64,000 nucleotides of DNA from Flammeovirgaceae bacterium UBA4465 (GTDB lineage: Bacteria; Bacteroidota; Bacteroidia; Cytophagales; Cyclobacteriaceae): assembly GCA_905182375.1 (NCBI GenBank), contig CAJJBF010000009.1, positions 355,984 through 419,983 on the forward strand. The letters run 5' to 3'. The stretch's first letter is position 1. Every line of letters starts with the position of its first letter. The position numbers and the translations under genes are program-made. Below the pieces are notes generated by a model, which saw nothing but the letters and a program-made list of their open reading frames with translations, was not told the origin of the DNA and made no database searches. Of this stretch, positions 43,098 to 52,203 are shown piece after piece.

Positions 43098-44348
43098 ATG
43101 ATACAAGAAACCGCCCTTCGAAACATTATGCACATTGATTTGGATACTTTTTTTGTCTCTTGTGAGCGCTTGATCAATAGCCGCCTTATAGGTAAACCTA
43201 TCTTGATTGGAGGTGTTTCTGATCGAGGCATCGTTGCTTCTTGCAGTTATGAGGCTCGACATTTTGGGATCCACTCGGCCATGCCTATGAAAATGGCTAA
43301 AAGACTTTGTCCTGAGGCCATCGTATTAAGAGGTAATTCAGAAACTTATTCCAAACATTCCCAAAATGTCACGGACATCATCCGAGAGGCGGTACCTATT
43401 TATGAAAAAAGTTCAATTGATGAATTCTATATTGATTTGACTGGCGTAGATAAATTTTATAGTTGCCAAAATTTTTCTTCTGAATTACGCCAGAAAATCA
43501 TAAAAGAAACGGGTCTTCCTATCTCTTTTGGATTGTCTTCCAACAAAACAGTCTCTAAAATAGCTACCAGCGAAGCCAAGCCCAATAACCAACTCAGTAT
43601 TTTCAAAGGACATGAAAAACCCTTTTTAGCCCCCTTGTCTATTAGGAAAATCCCTATGGTAGGAGAAAAAACCTATCGTATATTATGTGACTTAGGCATT
43701 CGAAAAATTCAAACCCTTCAAGAAATGCCAGTCAATATGATCAGCAAAGTACTGGGTAAAAATGGCACTGGACTTTGGAAAAAAGCAAATGGCATAGATC
43801 TTAGCCCAGTCATCTCTTATCAAGAGCGCAAATCTATATCTACAGAACGCACCTTCAATGTAGATACTACAGACATCGGTAAGCTAAAGTCCCTACTGAC
43901 GGCCATGGCAGAAAATCTTATCTTTCAATTGCGTAGGGGTAATAAACTGACGGCTTGTGTCACCATAAAACTTCGATATTCAGACTTTCAAACCTATACA
44001 ATACAAAAAAGAATTCCGTATAGCGCTTCGGATCAAGTCATTTTACCCATCGTGATGACATTATACGAAAAACTCTATCAAAAAAGGCTTCTGGTGCGAT
44101 TGATAGGCGTCAAGTTCAGTCATCTGGTAGGTGGGGGTCATCAAATTCATCTATTTGAAGATTCTGAAAACATGTTCAATCTATATCAAGCCATGGATAA
44201 GATTAGAGATAAGTACGGAGACCGCCTGGTTATGCGTGCTTCTGGCTTTGGCGCTAAAACCATTAGTAGGTGGAATCCATTCACGGGAGGACCCTCCCCC
44301 ACTGCTTGCCAATCGTCGTGCCTAACGATAAATGGGAAGTCTTACTAA
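43098..44348 (+). CDS. dinB: DNA polymerase IV (Y family), cassette partner of the DnaE-like gene
   Basis: 416 residues. Y-family translesion polymerase: MHIDLDTFFVSCER gives the first metal aspartate, IVASCSYEARHFGIHSAMPM the fingers/nucleotide motif, SSIDEFYIDLTGV the second acidic motif, then ISFGLSSNKTVSKIATSEAKPN, HhH region IRKIPMVGEKTYRILCDLGI and a little-finger domain (about 240-350). The last 40 residues are a short tail without a clear beta-clamp-binding motif. Because it follows the DnaE-like gene by two bases, the two are translated from one mRNA controlled by the palindrome upstream. A UmuC-like role is possible. Confidence 0.93.
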   Translation: MIQETALRNIMHIDLDTFFVSCERLINSRLIGKPILIGGVSDRGIVASCSYEARHFGIHSAMPMKMAKRLCPEAIVLRGNSETYSKHSQNVTDIIREAVPIYEKSSIDEFYIDLTGVDKFYSCQNFSSELRQKIIKETGLPISFGLSSNKTVSKIATSEAKPNNQLSIFKGHEKPFLAPLSIRKIPMVGEKTYRILCDLGIRKIQTLQEMPVNMISKVLGKNGTGLWKKANGIDLSPVISYQERKSISTERTFNVDTTDIGKLKSLLTAMAENLIFQLRRGNKLTACVTIKLRYSDFQTYTIQKRIPYSASDQVILPIVMTLYEKLYQKRLLVRLIGVKFSHLVGGGHQIHLFEDSENMFNLYQAMDKIRDKYGDRLVMRASGFGAKTISRWNPFTGGPSPTACQSSCLTINGKSY

Positions 44349-44413
44349 ACTACCAAAGGTTTTCATGAGGTTCCTCGAAGGACTTGACTCAAATATGTAA
44401 TTTTATACCTGAA

Positions 44414-47021
44414 ATGAATTTTGTTAAAATTGTTTGCTTTTTATTCCTCCTGATCCCTCATCTCATGGTGAACGCTCAGGACCTCAAGCGTGTATTCAGA
44501 GCACTTGAAAAAGAGGATGTCGCAAAAGCTAAGGAACTCCTAGAAAGTCAAATTTCTAAAGATTCCATCAATCCGGGTAGTAGGTGGATGTATGCCCGAC
44601 TCTTGTCTTGCGATAGCCTTCCCGAATACTATGACCTAGAGTCAAGCCCGCATTTATGCCCAACAGGCGGTTGCTGATTTTCAACAGGCCAGATGAAAAA
44701 ATAAAATTAGCTTTTATCATGACTCCATTTAGCCTCCTTGACATCGAGAAAACCAATACTGACATCGAAAATCAAACCTATGAAAAAGTCTTATCCCGCT
44801 ATACGTTGGATGCCTTTCATTCTTTTCTTTCTTTATATCCCAAAAGCGCTTATCGCGAAGAATTCTTCTATAACATCGATAGCTTAGCTTTTGATTCGGT
44901 AACACAGATTCATAACTGGGAATCCTATGAAAACTATGTAAAGGTATATTCCACATCCAGATTTTCAGAACGTGCACAAGCCCACTACGAACGACTCCTT
45001 TATGAAGAAAAAACAGCAAATGATGACCTTAATGAATTTAAAAAATTTATCAATGAGTACCCAACCTCTCGATATGTAACCGTAGCTATTGATGTTATTT
45101 TCGAGCGAACCTTAGACCTTAATACATCCCATTGTTTTTTAGATCATCTACAAAACTATCCTCAAAGCCCACACAACGAGGAATTGTTATCGATTTTATA
45201 CCATATGAGCCCAGAAGTATTTTTTAAGCTTTCTACTTTCCCTGAATTCGAAGAAAACATAGATTCGCTACAGGTCATTTCTCAATTAAATGCGCAACCA
45301 CTATTGCCTTTCTTAGAATATGGAAAAATTGGATTCATGAATTTAGAAGGAACCCCTATCTTAAAACCTAAGTATCACTCCCTTTTAAAGCAGGAGCTCC
45401 TTTGCCAAACATTACAAGGCGACATCATAGGGGTCAGCAGTGCCTCCGGAATCAAGCAACTGATCAACAGAGCGGGTACTTCCATCTATTCAGGCCCCAT
45501 GATTACTTATGAGGACCTGGGCTTTGGATTTTTAAAAATCAAAGAACCCACACAAATAAAAATCATCCATAAGTCAGGGAAATTGCTGTTCGATAAACTC
45601 ATAGATGCCGCAATTGTAGGGGGGCGATGGCTCAAAATCAGAAGAGAGGAGGGCTGGGCATTGGCTACCTATACAGGTAAAACACTCACTCCCTTCACTT
45701 ATGATGAGATCAATACGGTAGGCGACTTTTGGGCATTTCGTGTGGGTAAACAAATGGCCTTTCACAACTTATCTTTTGTTCAAAAAGGTATTGAAAAAAA
45801 ACAACTAACTCCTGATTTTTTAGCAGACGACTATGAGTTGATCAATGATTCCGTAATGCTACTTTATCATGAAAGCGAACAGGCCTTGCTTGAAGGTAAT
45901 ATGAACTTCCTCATACCTTGGGAAGCAGACCGTGATATTTATGTTGGTGATACCTATCATTACACGCAAGGAATATCAGATTATAAGATATATCATAAGC
46001 AAATCATTAAAGATTTGGGCTACAAATGTTTTTGAAGATCTCATTACCACAGCCATGGTTGGGCCTCAAAAAAAATCATTGGTACTTAATCAATCCGAAG
46101 GGTGGATTTATCAAGGTAGATTCCATTCAATCCTTACGTGAATTGGCGTTGGTCATTCGTGATTCTGATTCTTCCTATGTACTCTTCCCCAATGAGCAAT
46201 CAGTTCTTATAAATAAAGAAGTTACCGTAAACAGTCTGCTGTCTCGCGATCGTCAAGGAAAAGTAAGGGCCCGTTATTTACTCAAAACCCATAAAAATGC
46301 ACGGGAAATCTATAACAAAGATGGTAAGCTAATGTTCAAGGGTAGTTTTGATCAAATAGATCTACTAACAGATTCTCTCTTTAAAATTACTCTTAAAGGT
46401 AAGCAAGGTGTGTTGGATCAAAAAGGGAATGTGACCATTCCCATTGAATATGATTTTATTGAGCAAAAAAATCAACTCGCACAATTACTAAAAAATGGAA
46501 AAATAAAAGGATTTGATTTAAATCATAACATTGAGCTCTCTGATCAATACGAAGGTGTATCTGAGCGGTTGGGTCCTTATTATTTAACGAAAAAAAGATC
46601 ATTTAAAGGATTAATAAACCGTGAGGGTGCTGTGGTCATTGACTTTAAATATCAAAATATCATAGGCCTCAATGATTCCTTATTTTGGGTGCAAACGGAT
46701 AGCAGCTGGTCCCTTATTACTAATCATCAAAAAAATATCCTAAAAGGAATAAGCACTTACACACAAATCACTGATAATGTATTTCGTTATTTAAAAAATA
46801 ATAAATATGGACTCATTTATGGGGACCAATCCATTCATTATCCTGCTGAGTACGATGCCATCCGATCTATTTCATATCAGAAAAAACCCCTCTTTCAATT
46901 CGAAATATTTATTGCATCCGCTCCTTTCCACATCATAATTACCAAGGATTTTAGTGGTAATCCCATACATTCTCAAGCATATAGACCCCATGAATATGAG
47001 CAAATAGTTTGTGACTTCTAA
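44414..47021 (+). pseudogene. Secreted WG-repeat protein, disrupted by four +1 frameshifts
   Basis: Starts at ATG 44414 with a signal peptide (IVCFLFLLIPHLMVNAQ), then TPR-like helical parts (ALEKEDVAKAKELL; YTLDAFHSFLSLYPKSAYREEF) and a long run of WG-like beta repeats (GKIGFMNLEGTPILKPKYHS, EEGWALATYTGKTLTPFTYD, KNHWYLINPKGGF, KQGVLDQKGNVTIPIEYDF). The frame must be shifted at about 44645, 44690, 46030 and 46071; each is cured by removing one base, at a CCC, a CC, a T5 (46029-46033) and an A8 (46068-46075). Restored length is about 868 residues. The WG family is common in Bacteroidota surface proteins. Whether the shifts are real or sequence errors is open; see findings. Confidence 0.8.
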
Positions 47022-47039
47022 AAAATTAGCCCTTTGTAA

Positions 47040-47645
47040 TCAACTCACCTGAGCTATCAAAGCTTTGTGAATACTCAAGACCTGGGGAAGTAATAAGTTT
47101 CTTTCATCATTCTTGATAATGAAATGTGCCAATAAACTAGTTTCTGCCGCTGGCAACTGGCGAGAAATGATCGCTTTAATATCTTTCTTATCTCGATGTA
47201 AATCACGGGCCAAAACTCTTTTTATTCTCAGTGCACTTGGTGACAAAACCAAAATAATTTGGTCTAATTCAGTATGTGAAGAGGTTTCAAAAATTAAGGC
47301 TGATTCTTTTAACAAAACTGGACTGGAATCATGCAATGCTACCCATCTGGTAAAGTCGGCGCCTACTTCTGGATGAACCATCGCATTTAATCGAGTCAAA
47401 ATCTTTTCGTTATTAAAAGATTTACGTGCAATAAAGGACCTATTCAATCCTTGCTCAGTATAACTTTCTGAGCCCAATAATTCAATCAGTTGAGACTTAA
47501 TATTTGGGTCATGGGCCATCAGCCATTTGGCTCGCCTATCTGCATCATACACTGGTAGCCCCAGTTTATTAAAAATACTACTTATCAGGCTCTTACCACT
47601 CCCGATCCCCCCAGTAATACCTATCAATAACGGACTATTCTTCAT
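47040..47645 (-). CDS. coaE: Dephospho-CoA kinase
   Basis: Last step of coenzyme A synthesis: phosphorylates the 3'-OH of the ribose of dephospho-CoA. 201 residues. P-loop LIGITGGIGSGKSLISSIF at the N-terminus, LPVYDADRRAKWLM (substrate aspartate) and LNAMVHPEVGADFTRW, the usual lid with RVLARDLHRDKKDIKAIISRQ. Its start overlaps the end of the ybbR frame by 11 bases, consistent with the conserved ybbR-coaE order in Bacteroidota. It is the last gene of the minus-strand operon and ends 18 bases from the convergent WG-repeat gene. Confidence 0.96.
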   Translation of the reverse strand: MKNSPLLIGITGGIGSGKSLISSIFNKLGLPVYDADRRAKWLMAHDPNIKSQLIELLGSESYTEQGLNRSFIARKSFNNEKILTRLNAMVHPEVGADFTRWVALHDSSPVLLKESALIFETSSHTELDQIILVLSPSALRIKRVLARDLHRDKKDIKAIISRQLPAAETSLLAHFIIKNDERNLLLPQVLSIHKALIAQVS

Positions 47646-48577
47646 TTTCGTACCGAAATCTCACTTTTTGGGAGTCCATACTCACGGTTCGCAAGGTATC
47701 AGGATACTTGATCAGTACAGGTACACCCAAAGAATCTGTTTTTAAAAAATCATAATCTAAGACTACATAGAAATCCTCTGACGAAAAATCCTCTTTAAAA
47801 GACTCCTTGACCCTATAGGTTACATTCACTATAGAATCTAGCAGCGTAGTCACTCGATTGGAAGGAAAATTCTGCAAGATAATTGGAACCCCTATCTTAA
47901 CATTTTTAAACTTGTTCACCTCAAAACTCACATTGACCTCACTAGGATCAGATTGAATGAGGTCTTCAAATACTATGGGAACTTCTACCCTCCCATTAAA
48001 ATCCTCATCGATATTATTCTCGTCTAGGGTAATGTAGAAATCTGATTCAAAAGAGTTAATAATAGATTTAGGTCCGATCAACACAACATGGTCAGGTTGA
48101 ATGGTTATATTAGACATAAGCTGATAATCTTCTTCAAGGGGCAAGCTCAAGCTATCTACCTTTAATATCATCCGCTTCGTTATCTTTCGTTCAATGCTAA
48201 GGAACAAAGTATCTGTAACAATATAGTTTATAGTAAGCCCTTTTAACTGATCTTCAACAATTGGGCTCAAGAATGATTGGGTCAGAAAATTGACTTCGGA
48301 AGGATTATCCAGTTCTACTCTGGATAGGGTCAATACTAAATATCAACGTCCTTCTGAATAAATTCCAGCCGCCACTGCTTACATCTATTTTAATCGTAGT
48401 TGGCAGCGGATTCATGACTACAGTACTGTCTACATTAAAAACGAATTCAATCGGATAACTGATCAGCGCACTATGTGACTTATTCAGTGCCCTAAAAAGC
48501 CAAAAGGTAGCAGCCCCCATGATGGAGAACAATACTACCTTCCAGTTATTTGTGAACTTATTGAATTTGATCATCAA
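47635..48577 (-). pseudogene. YbbR-domain membrane-anchored protein with one +1 frameshift
   Basis: Two frames make up one protein. The first (from ATG 48577 or 48574) has an N-terminal membrane helix (WKVVLFSIMGAATFWLFRAL) and the first YbbR-like repeat (SYPIEFVFNVDSTV, LPTTIKIDVSSGGWNLF); the second carries on with VELDNPSEV and two further repeats (IQPDHVVLIGPKSIINSF, GVPIILQNFPSNRVTTLLDS). Removing one base from the run 48327-48329 joins them as SIDLSRVELDNPSEV. YbbR proteins regulate cyclic-di-AMP cyclase in Firmicutes; in Bacteroidota the role is unknown. Gene order yajC-ybbR-coaE is the conserved one, so a sequence error is more likely than a dead gene. Confidence 0.8.
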
Positions 48578-48589
48578 ATCATACCTAAG

Positions 48590-48898
48590 CTATTTCTTGG
48601 ATACGTATTGAGCACTGGTATCTAATGAGAGAGATGATTTCTCAACCACCAACTTATTCCCCCGATCTACATCAAGGGTAATCGTAGCCTCATCAACCGA
48701 AAATACTTTTCCATGTATGCCCCCCAACGTCACTACCATATCTCCTTTTTTCACCGCTTCAATAAATTTTTTGGTGTCCTTTTGCTTTTTTTGCTGTGGA
48801 CGAATAAAAAAGAAGTAAAATATAGCGACCATGCCTCCCAGCATGATGAATTGAGAATAGTTATTTCCTGATGCCTGTAAAAATATGATTTCCAACAT
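48590..48898 (-). CDS. yajC: Preprotein translocase subunit YajC
   Basis: 102 residues. One membrane helix near residues 17-32 (FIMLGGMVAIFYFFFIRPQQ), then the family motif IRPQQKKQKDTKKFIEAVKKGDMVVTLGGIHGKV and a short beta domain. YajC associates with SecDF, encoded elsewhere in this window at 25335. It sits in the minus-strand operon between the DUF1573 protein (six bases upstream) and ybbR (twelve bases downstream). Confidence 0.95.
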   Translation of the reverse strand: MLEIIFLQASGNNYSQFIMLGGMVAIFYFFFIRPQQKKQKDTKKFIEAVKKGDMVVTLGGIHGKVFSVDEATITLDVDRGNKLVVEKSSLSLDTSAQYVSKK

Positions 48899-48904
48899 AA
48901 CGAC

Positions 48905-49423
48905 TTATGATGGATTTGCCTTGTTCACATTTGCTTTAATTTTCAAACGGGTCACCTTAGGATAAGTGTTGGCCGTAACGGTTACCGTCTTGTTCTGAAC
49001 ACCTGGCTTACTTCGACTGTTAAACTGCACCTTAATCTCTGCTTGTTCTCCTGGAGCAATAGGTGCTTTAGGCCATACAGGCACGGTACATCCGCAAGAA
49101 GCAGTAGCACTGCTAATGATTAAAGGAGCGTCGCCCTCATTGACGAATGAAAAAACGTGATCTACTACGTCTCCTTCTGTAATGGTACCAAAGTCAAAAC
49201 TTTCTTCTGAAAATTTGAACGTCGGAAGTGGGCCATCTGGCTTTACATCCGGCACTTTGGCTGAAGTCGGTGCCGCTGGAGTAGTTTTTACTCCATTTTT
49301 AGTCTCTAATTGGGCCATCTTACCTTCTAATTTAGCTAGGCGTGATTCCAATTCTTTGTTCGAACAACTGAAGCCTATCACTGCTAGGCTCAATATCCAT
49401 GTAATTTTAGTTATCTGTTTCAT
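48905..49423 (-). CDS. DUF1573 lipoprotein
   Basis: 172 residues. A lipoprotein signal (WILSLAVIGFSCSNKE, Cys near residue 20), a short coiled coil (LESRLAKLEGKMAQLE), a Pro/Thr-rich linker, and the DUF1573 Ig-like domain with FKFSEESFDFGTITEGDVVDHVFSFVNEGDAPLIISSATASCGCTVP, the CGC motif being typical. The function of DUF1573 is not established; it is widely placed next to yajC in Bacteroidota. Six bases separate it from yajC. Confidence 0.92.
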   Translation of the reverse strand: MKQITKITWILSLAVIGFSCSNKELESRLAKLEGKMAQLETKNGVKTTPAAPTSAKVPDVKPDGPLPTFKFSEESFDFGTITEGDVVDHVFSFVNEGDAPLIISSATASCGCTVPVWPKAPIAPGEQAEIKVQFNSRSKPGVQNKTVTVTANTYPKVTRLKIKANVNKANPS

Positions 49424-49488
49424 TTTGTATTGAAATTTTATCCAAATTTATAAAAATAGTGACTTAAAATAGCCCTTTTATTATTTAA

Positions 49489-49791
49489 TCAATCTGATTT
49501 TTTTATCTGATTAATTAAACCATTCACATCATCAAGCAGCTCTTCGGCCTTTTGTTTGGTGTCATCGATGATTTTTTCTCCTTCTGACTTGGCCTTATTG
49601 TCTTTTAAATCTTTGCCCTCTACCAGCTCTACCATCAACTCCTCCACTCTTTTTTTATACTTATCTAGCAAGAATGATAGCCGATCGCGTGTATGTGTTC
49701 CTTTCTCAGGAGCAAACAAAAGCCCCAAAATGCCTCCAGCAAAAATACCAAATAGAAAGGCAAAAAATGAATTTCCTGAATTTTTACTCAT
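49489..49791 (-). CDS. YtxH-domain protein
   Basis: 100 residues. A glycine-rich membrane helix near the N-terminus (SFFAFLFGIFAGGILGLLFAPEKGTHTRDRL) with the APEKG motif that marks YtxH/general-stress-like proteins, then a charged helix (KYKKRVEELMVELVEGKD) and a coiled-coil tail. Function unknown. It starts seven bases after the nusB stop, in the same operon. Confidence 0.9.
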   Translation of the reverse strand: MSKNSGNSFFAFLFGIFAGGILGLLFAPEKGTHTRDRLSFLLDKYKKRVEELMVELVEGKDLKDNKAKSEGEKIIDDTKQKAEELLDDVNGLINQIKKSD

Positions 49792-49798
49792 GATTTTT

Positions 49799-50962
49799 TT
49801 ATTTATTATCTATTAAACCTCTGCCACTTTTTTTAATAATACCCTCCGAAGATAACTCGTTTGCCAAAACATCCAAAATTCCATTCACAAATTGTTTACT
49901 TCTTGGCGTACTGTAATTTTTGGAGATCTCAATATATTCATTGATAGTCACCTTGATCGGAATGCTCGGAAAGGTCATCATTTCTGCTAAAGCCATTTTC
50001 AAAATTACCAAGTCAGTCATGGCCATTCGAGAGGCATCCCAATTTTTCGCTCTTTTAGAAATGATCATTTCCAACTCATATTCGCGCTTCATAGTTTCGG
50101 AAAATAAAGTTTCAAAATACTCAAAATCTTCATCTTCGTTGTGACTCAATGGCTGCAATTCCAGTAGGTTTTCAAAATCAAAATGCTTTAATGTTTTGAG
50201 AACCATACTCCTAATGATGGGTTTATTTTCATTCCATCTCAAGTCATTTTGATCAAAATAGGCCCCGATGATCTCACTTTTAAAAATGACTTTTTTATAG
50301 AGGTATTGTACACATTCTAGTTGCTGTTCTTGGGTGGGCTCTTTGAGTTCCTGAAAGCGTGTCATGAATTCATCTACTCTCAAAACATCTTTGTACCACT
50401 GCACCACAACATCACTTTCCGCTTCCCATTCAACTTCCCCTTTTTTTGCCGCTTCGTACAAGTTAGGATCTTCTTTGATCTTCGCAATCAACACGTTACT
50501 AGATAAATTTCCACTCGGAGCTGACTTAGCAGGACTGCTTTTTATTTTATCCTGGTCTTGCTTGTCCACAAAGGCAAATGAAACAGGTAGCAAAAGTATT
50601 TTTAGATATAACTTTTTAAGTCGAGCACGCTCGGCCATCATATTTTTTCTAATGCTTTTTACCTCTGCCGTGATCAGATTTTCATATTTTAGATAGCTAT
50701 TTTCAACTTCTTGAAGATCTTCCTCATCCAGTGCTACCATCGTCTGCGACGATTCATCTACAAACCTATTTCTGAAACAGGTCTTAATTAAATTTTGTTT
50801 GGCCTCAAATAACTCACGATCCAAAAAATCATGCAGTGCAGGGTCTAAAGCGTATTTTGCAACCAACTCTTCTTCAATCAGATCGCATACAGATGCTTTC
50901 ATTAAGAAATAGCTATACAAAGACTGCATGGCCTTCACTCTTAAAACCCTCCTATTTAACAT
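49799..50962 (-). CDS. nusB: Transcription antitermination factor NusB (long Bacteroidota form)
   Basis: 387 residues, far longer than the 140-residue E. coli NusB. The C-terminal 120 residues carry the NusB fold (AKNWDASRMAMTDLVILKMALAEMMTFPSIPIKVTINEYIEISKNYSTPRSKQFVNGILDVL), while the N-terminal part starts with a partial NusB-like helix pair (RRVLRVKAMQSLYSYFLM) followed by a long helical insert typical of this phylum. NusB with NusE helps RNA polymerase through rRNA operons. It lies between leucine dehydrogenase (20 bases upstream) and ytxH. Confidence 0.93.
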   Translation of the reverse strand: MLNRRVLRVKAMQSLYSYFLMKASVCDLIEEELVAKYALDPALHDFLDRELFEAKQNLIKTCFRNRFVDESSQTMVALDEEDLQEVENSYLKYENLITAEVKSIRKNMMAERARLKKLYLKILLLPVSFAFVDKQDQDKIKSSPAKSAPSGNLSSNVLIAKIKEDPNLYEAAKKGEVEWEAESDVVVQWYKDVLRVDEFMTRFQELKEPTQEQQLECVQYLYKKVIFKSEIIGAYFDQNDLRWNENKPIIRSMVLKTLKHFDFENLLELQPLSHNEDEDFEYFETLFSETMKREYELEMIISKRAKNWDASRMAMTDLVILKMALAEMMTFPSIPIKVTINEYIEISKNYSTPRSKQFVNGILDVLANELSSEGIIKKSGRGLIDNK

Positions 50963-50982
50963 TTTAAAGAACTTTAATCTAT

Positions 50983-52084
50983 TTAAAAAGTAGGTGATTT
51001 GAGCCTACTAAAATCTTCGATACGCTTCGTTGCTATATTCAAGGCGGCTTGATGCGTCGTAATATTATTTACTGCAGCAAAATTAATCACATCAGTGGTC
51101 ATTTTATAAATATCTTCCGTCTTTTCTAAAACTTTAGAACGATGGTAATCTCCTTGCTGTTCAAAATAAACATTAATGATACCACCTGAGTTGATGAGAA
51201 AATCTGGACCATAAAGTATACCTTGATCCTGAAGCATTTTTGCATGTAAAGCTTCATCCTCCAATTGATTGTTAGCGCCTCCTGCAATAATTTTACACTT
51301 CATCTTAGGTATGGTCTGACTGTTAATCGTAGCCCCCAAAGCACAGGGTGCATAAATATCTACGTCTGCACAATAAACTTCATCCGCCACCACCACAGTA
51401 ACCTTAAAACGTTCTGTTATCGCTTTGATCTTATCTTCAAAAATGTCTGACACCAGAATATGTGCTTGTTCCTTCACCAGTAGTTCAATTAAATAGGAAC
51501 CTACATTTCCCAAACCTTGGACCAATATTTTTTTGCCTGCCAAGGCATCTGTCCCATAAACTACTTTAGCACAAGCCTTCATCCCACAAAAAACGCCATA
51601 TGCGGTTACGGGACTAGGGTCTCCGGATCCACCACTTTTTTCTGGAAGACCTGCTACATAAGGCGTCTCCATTCGGATGTATTCCATGTCCTGCGTGGTC
51701 ATATTGACATCTTCAGCCGTCCAATATTGCCCGCCCTAAACCGTTGACAAACTTCCCAAATCGGCGCATCAGTTTTTCGCCTTTAATTTTTTTAGCATCT
51801 CCGATGATTACTGCTTTACCACCCCCAATATTTAATCCAGCAATCGAATTTTTAAACGTCATCCCTCTGGACAACCTTAAAGCATCTTGTATGGCAGCTT
51901 CCTCTGAGGTATAATTCCACATACGTGTCCCTCCCATGGCAGGGCCAAGCACCGTGTTGTGAATAGAAATAATTGCTTTCAATCCAAGCACATGATCACT
52001 GCAAAAAATGAGTTGTTCATGTGACATGTCCCACATTTTATCTAAAATTGTTTGACTTTTCAGTTGAATGGAGTCTTTTCCCAT
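50983..52084 (-). pseudogene. Leucine/Glu-type amino acid dehydrogenase with one +1 frameshift
   Basis: Two overlapping frames (51713-52084 and 50983-51702) make one Leu dehydrogenase-like enzyme of about 365 residues. The first gives the catalytic domain ([45 protein letters not shown] with the catalytic Lys), the second the rest ([28 protein letters not shown]) and the Rossmann domain (VQGLGNVGSYLIELL, APCALGATINSQTI). Deleting one base of the G-run at 51734-51736 restores [14 protein letters not shown]. These enzymes oxidatively deaminate branched amino acids to keto acids with NAD. The exact repair by one base favours a sequence error. Confidence 0.85.
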
Positions 52085-52203
52085 TTTTAAAAGAAATTCT
52101 AATCTAACTTTGCTATCATTTTAAGTCAGAACAATAAATAAAAAGTCAAAAATACCTTGTTTATATCAAATTATCACTCAGAATTTCAATCCTTTTATAG
52201 CCT

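Noticed and set aside
48300-48340. Programmed +1 frameshift in ybbR
   Set aside because: There is no slippery heptamer or downstream stem, and several other genes nearby need the same +1 repair at homopolymers.
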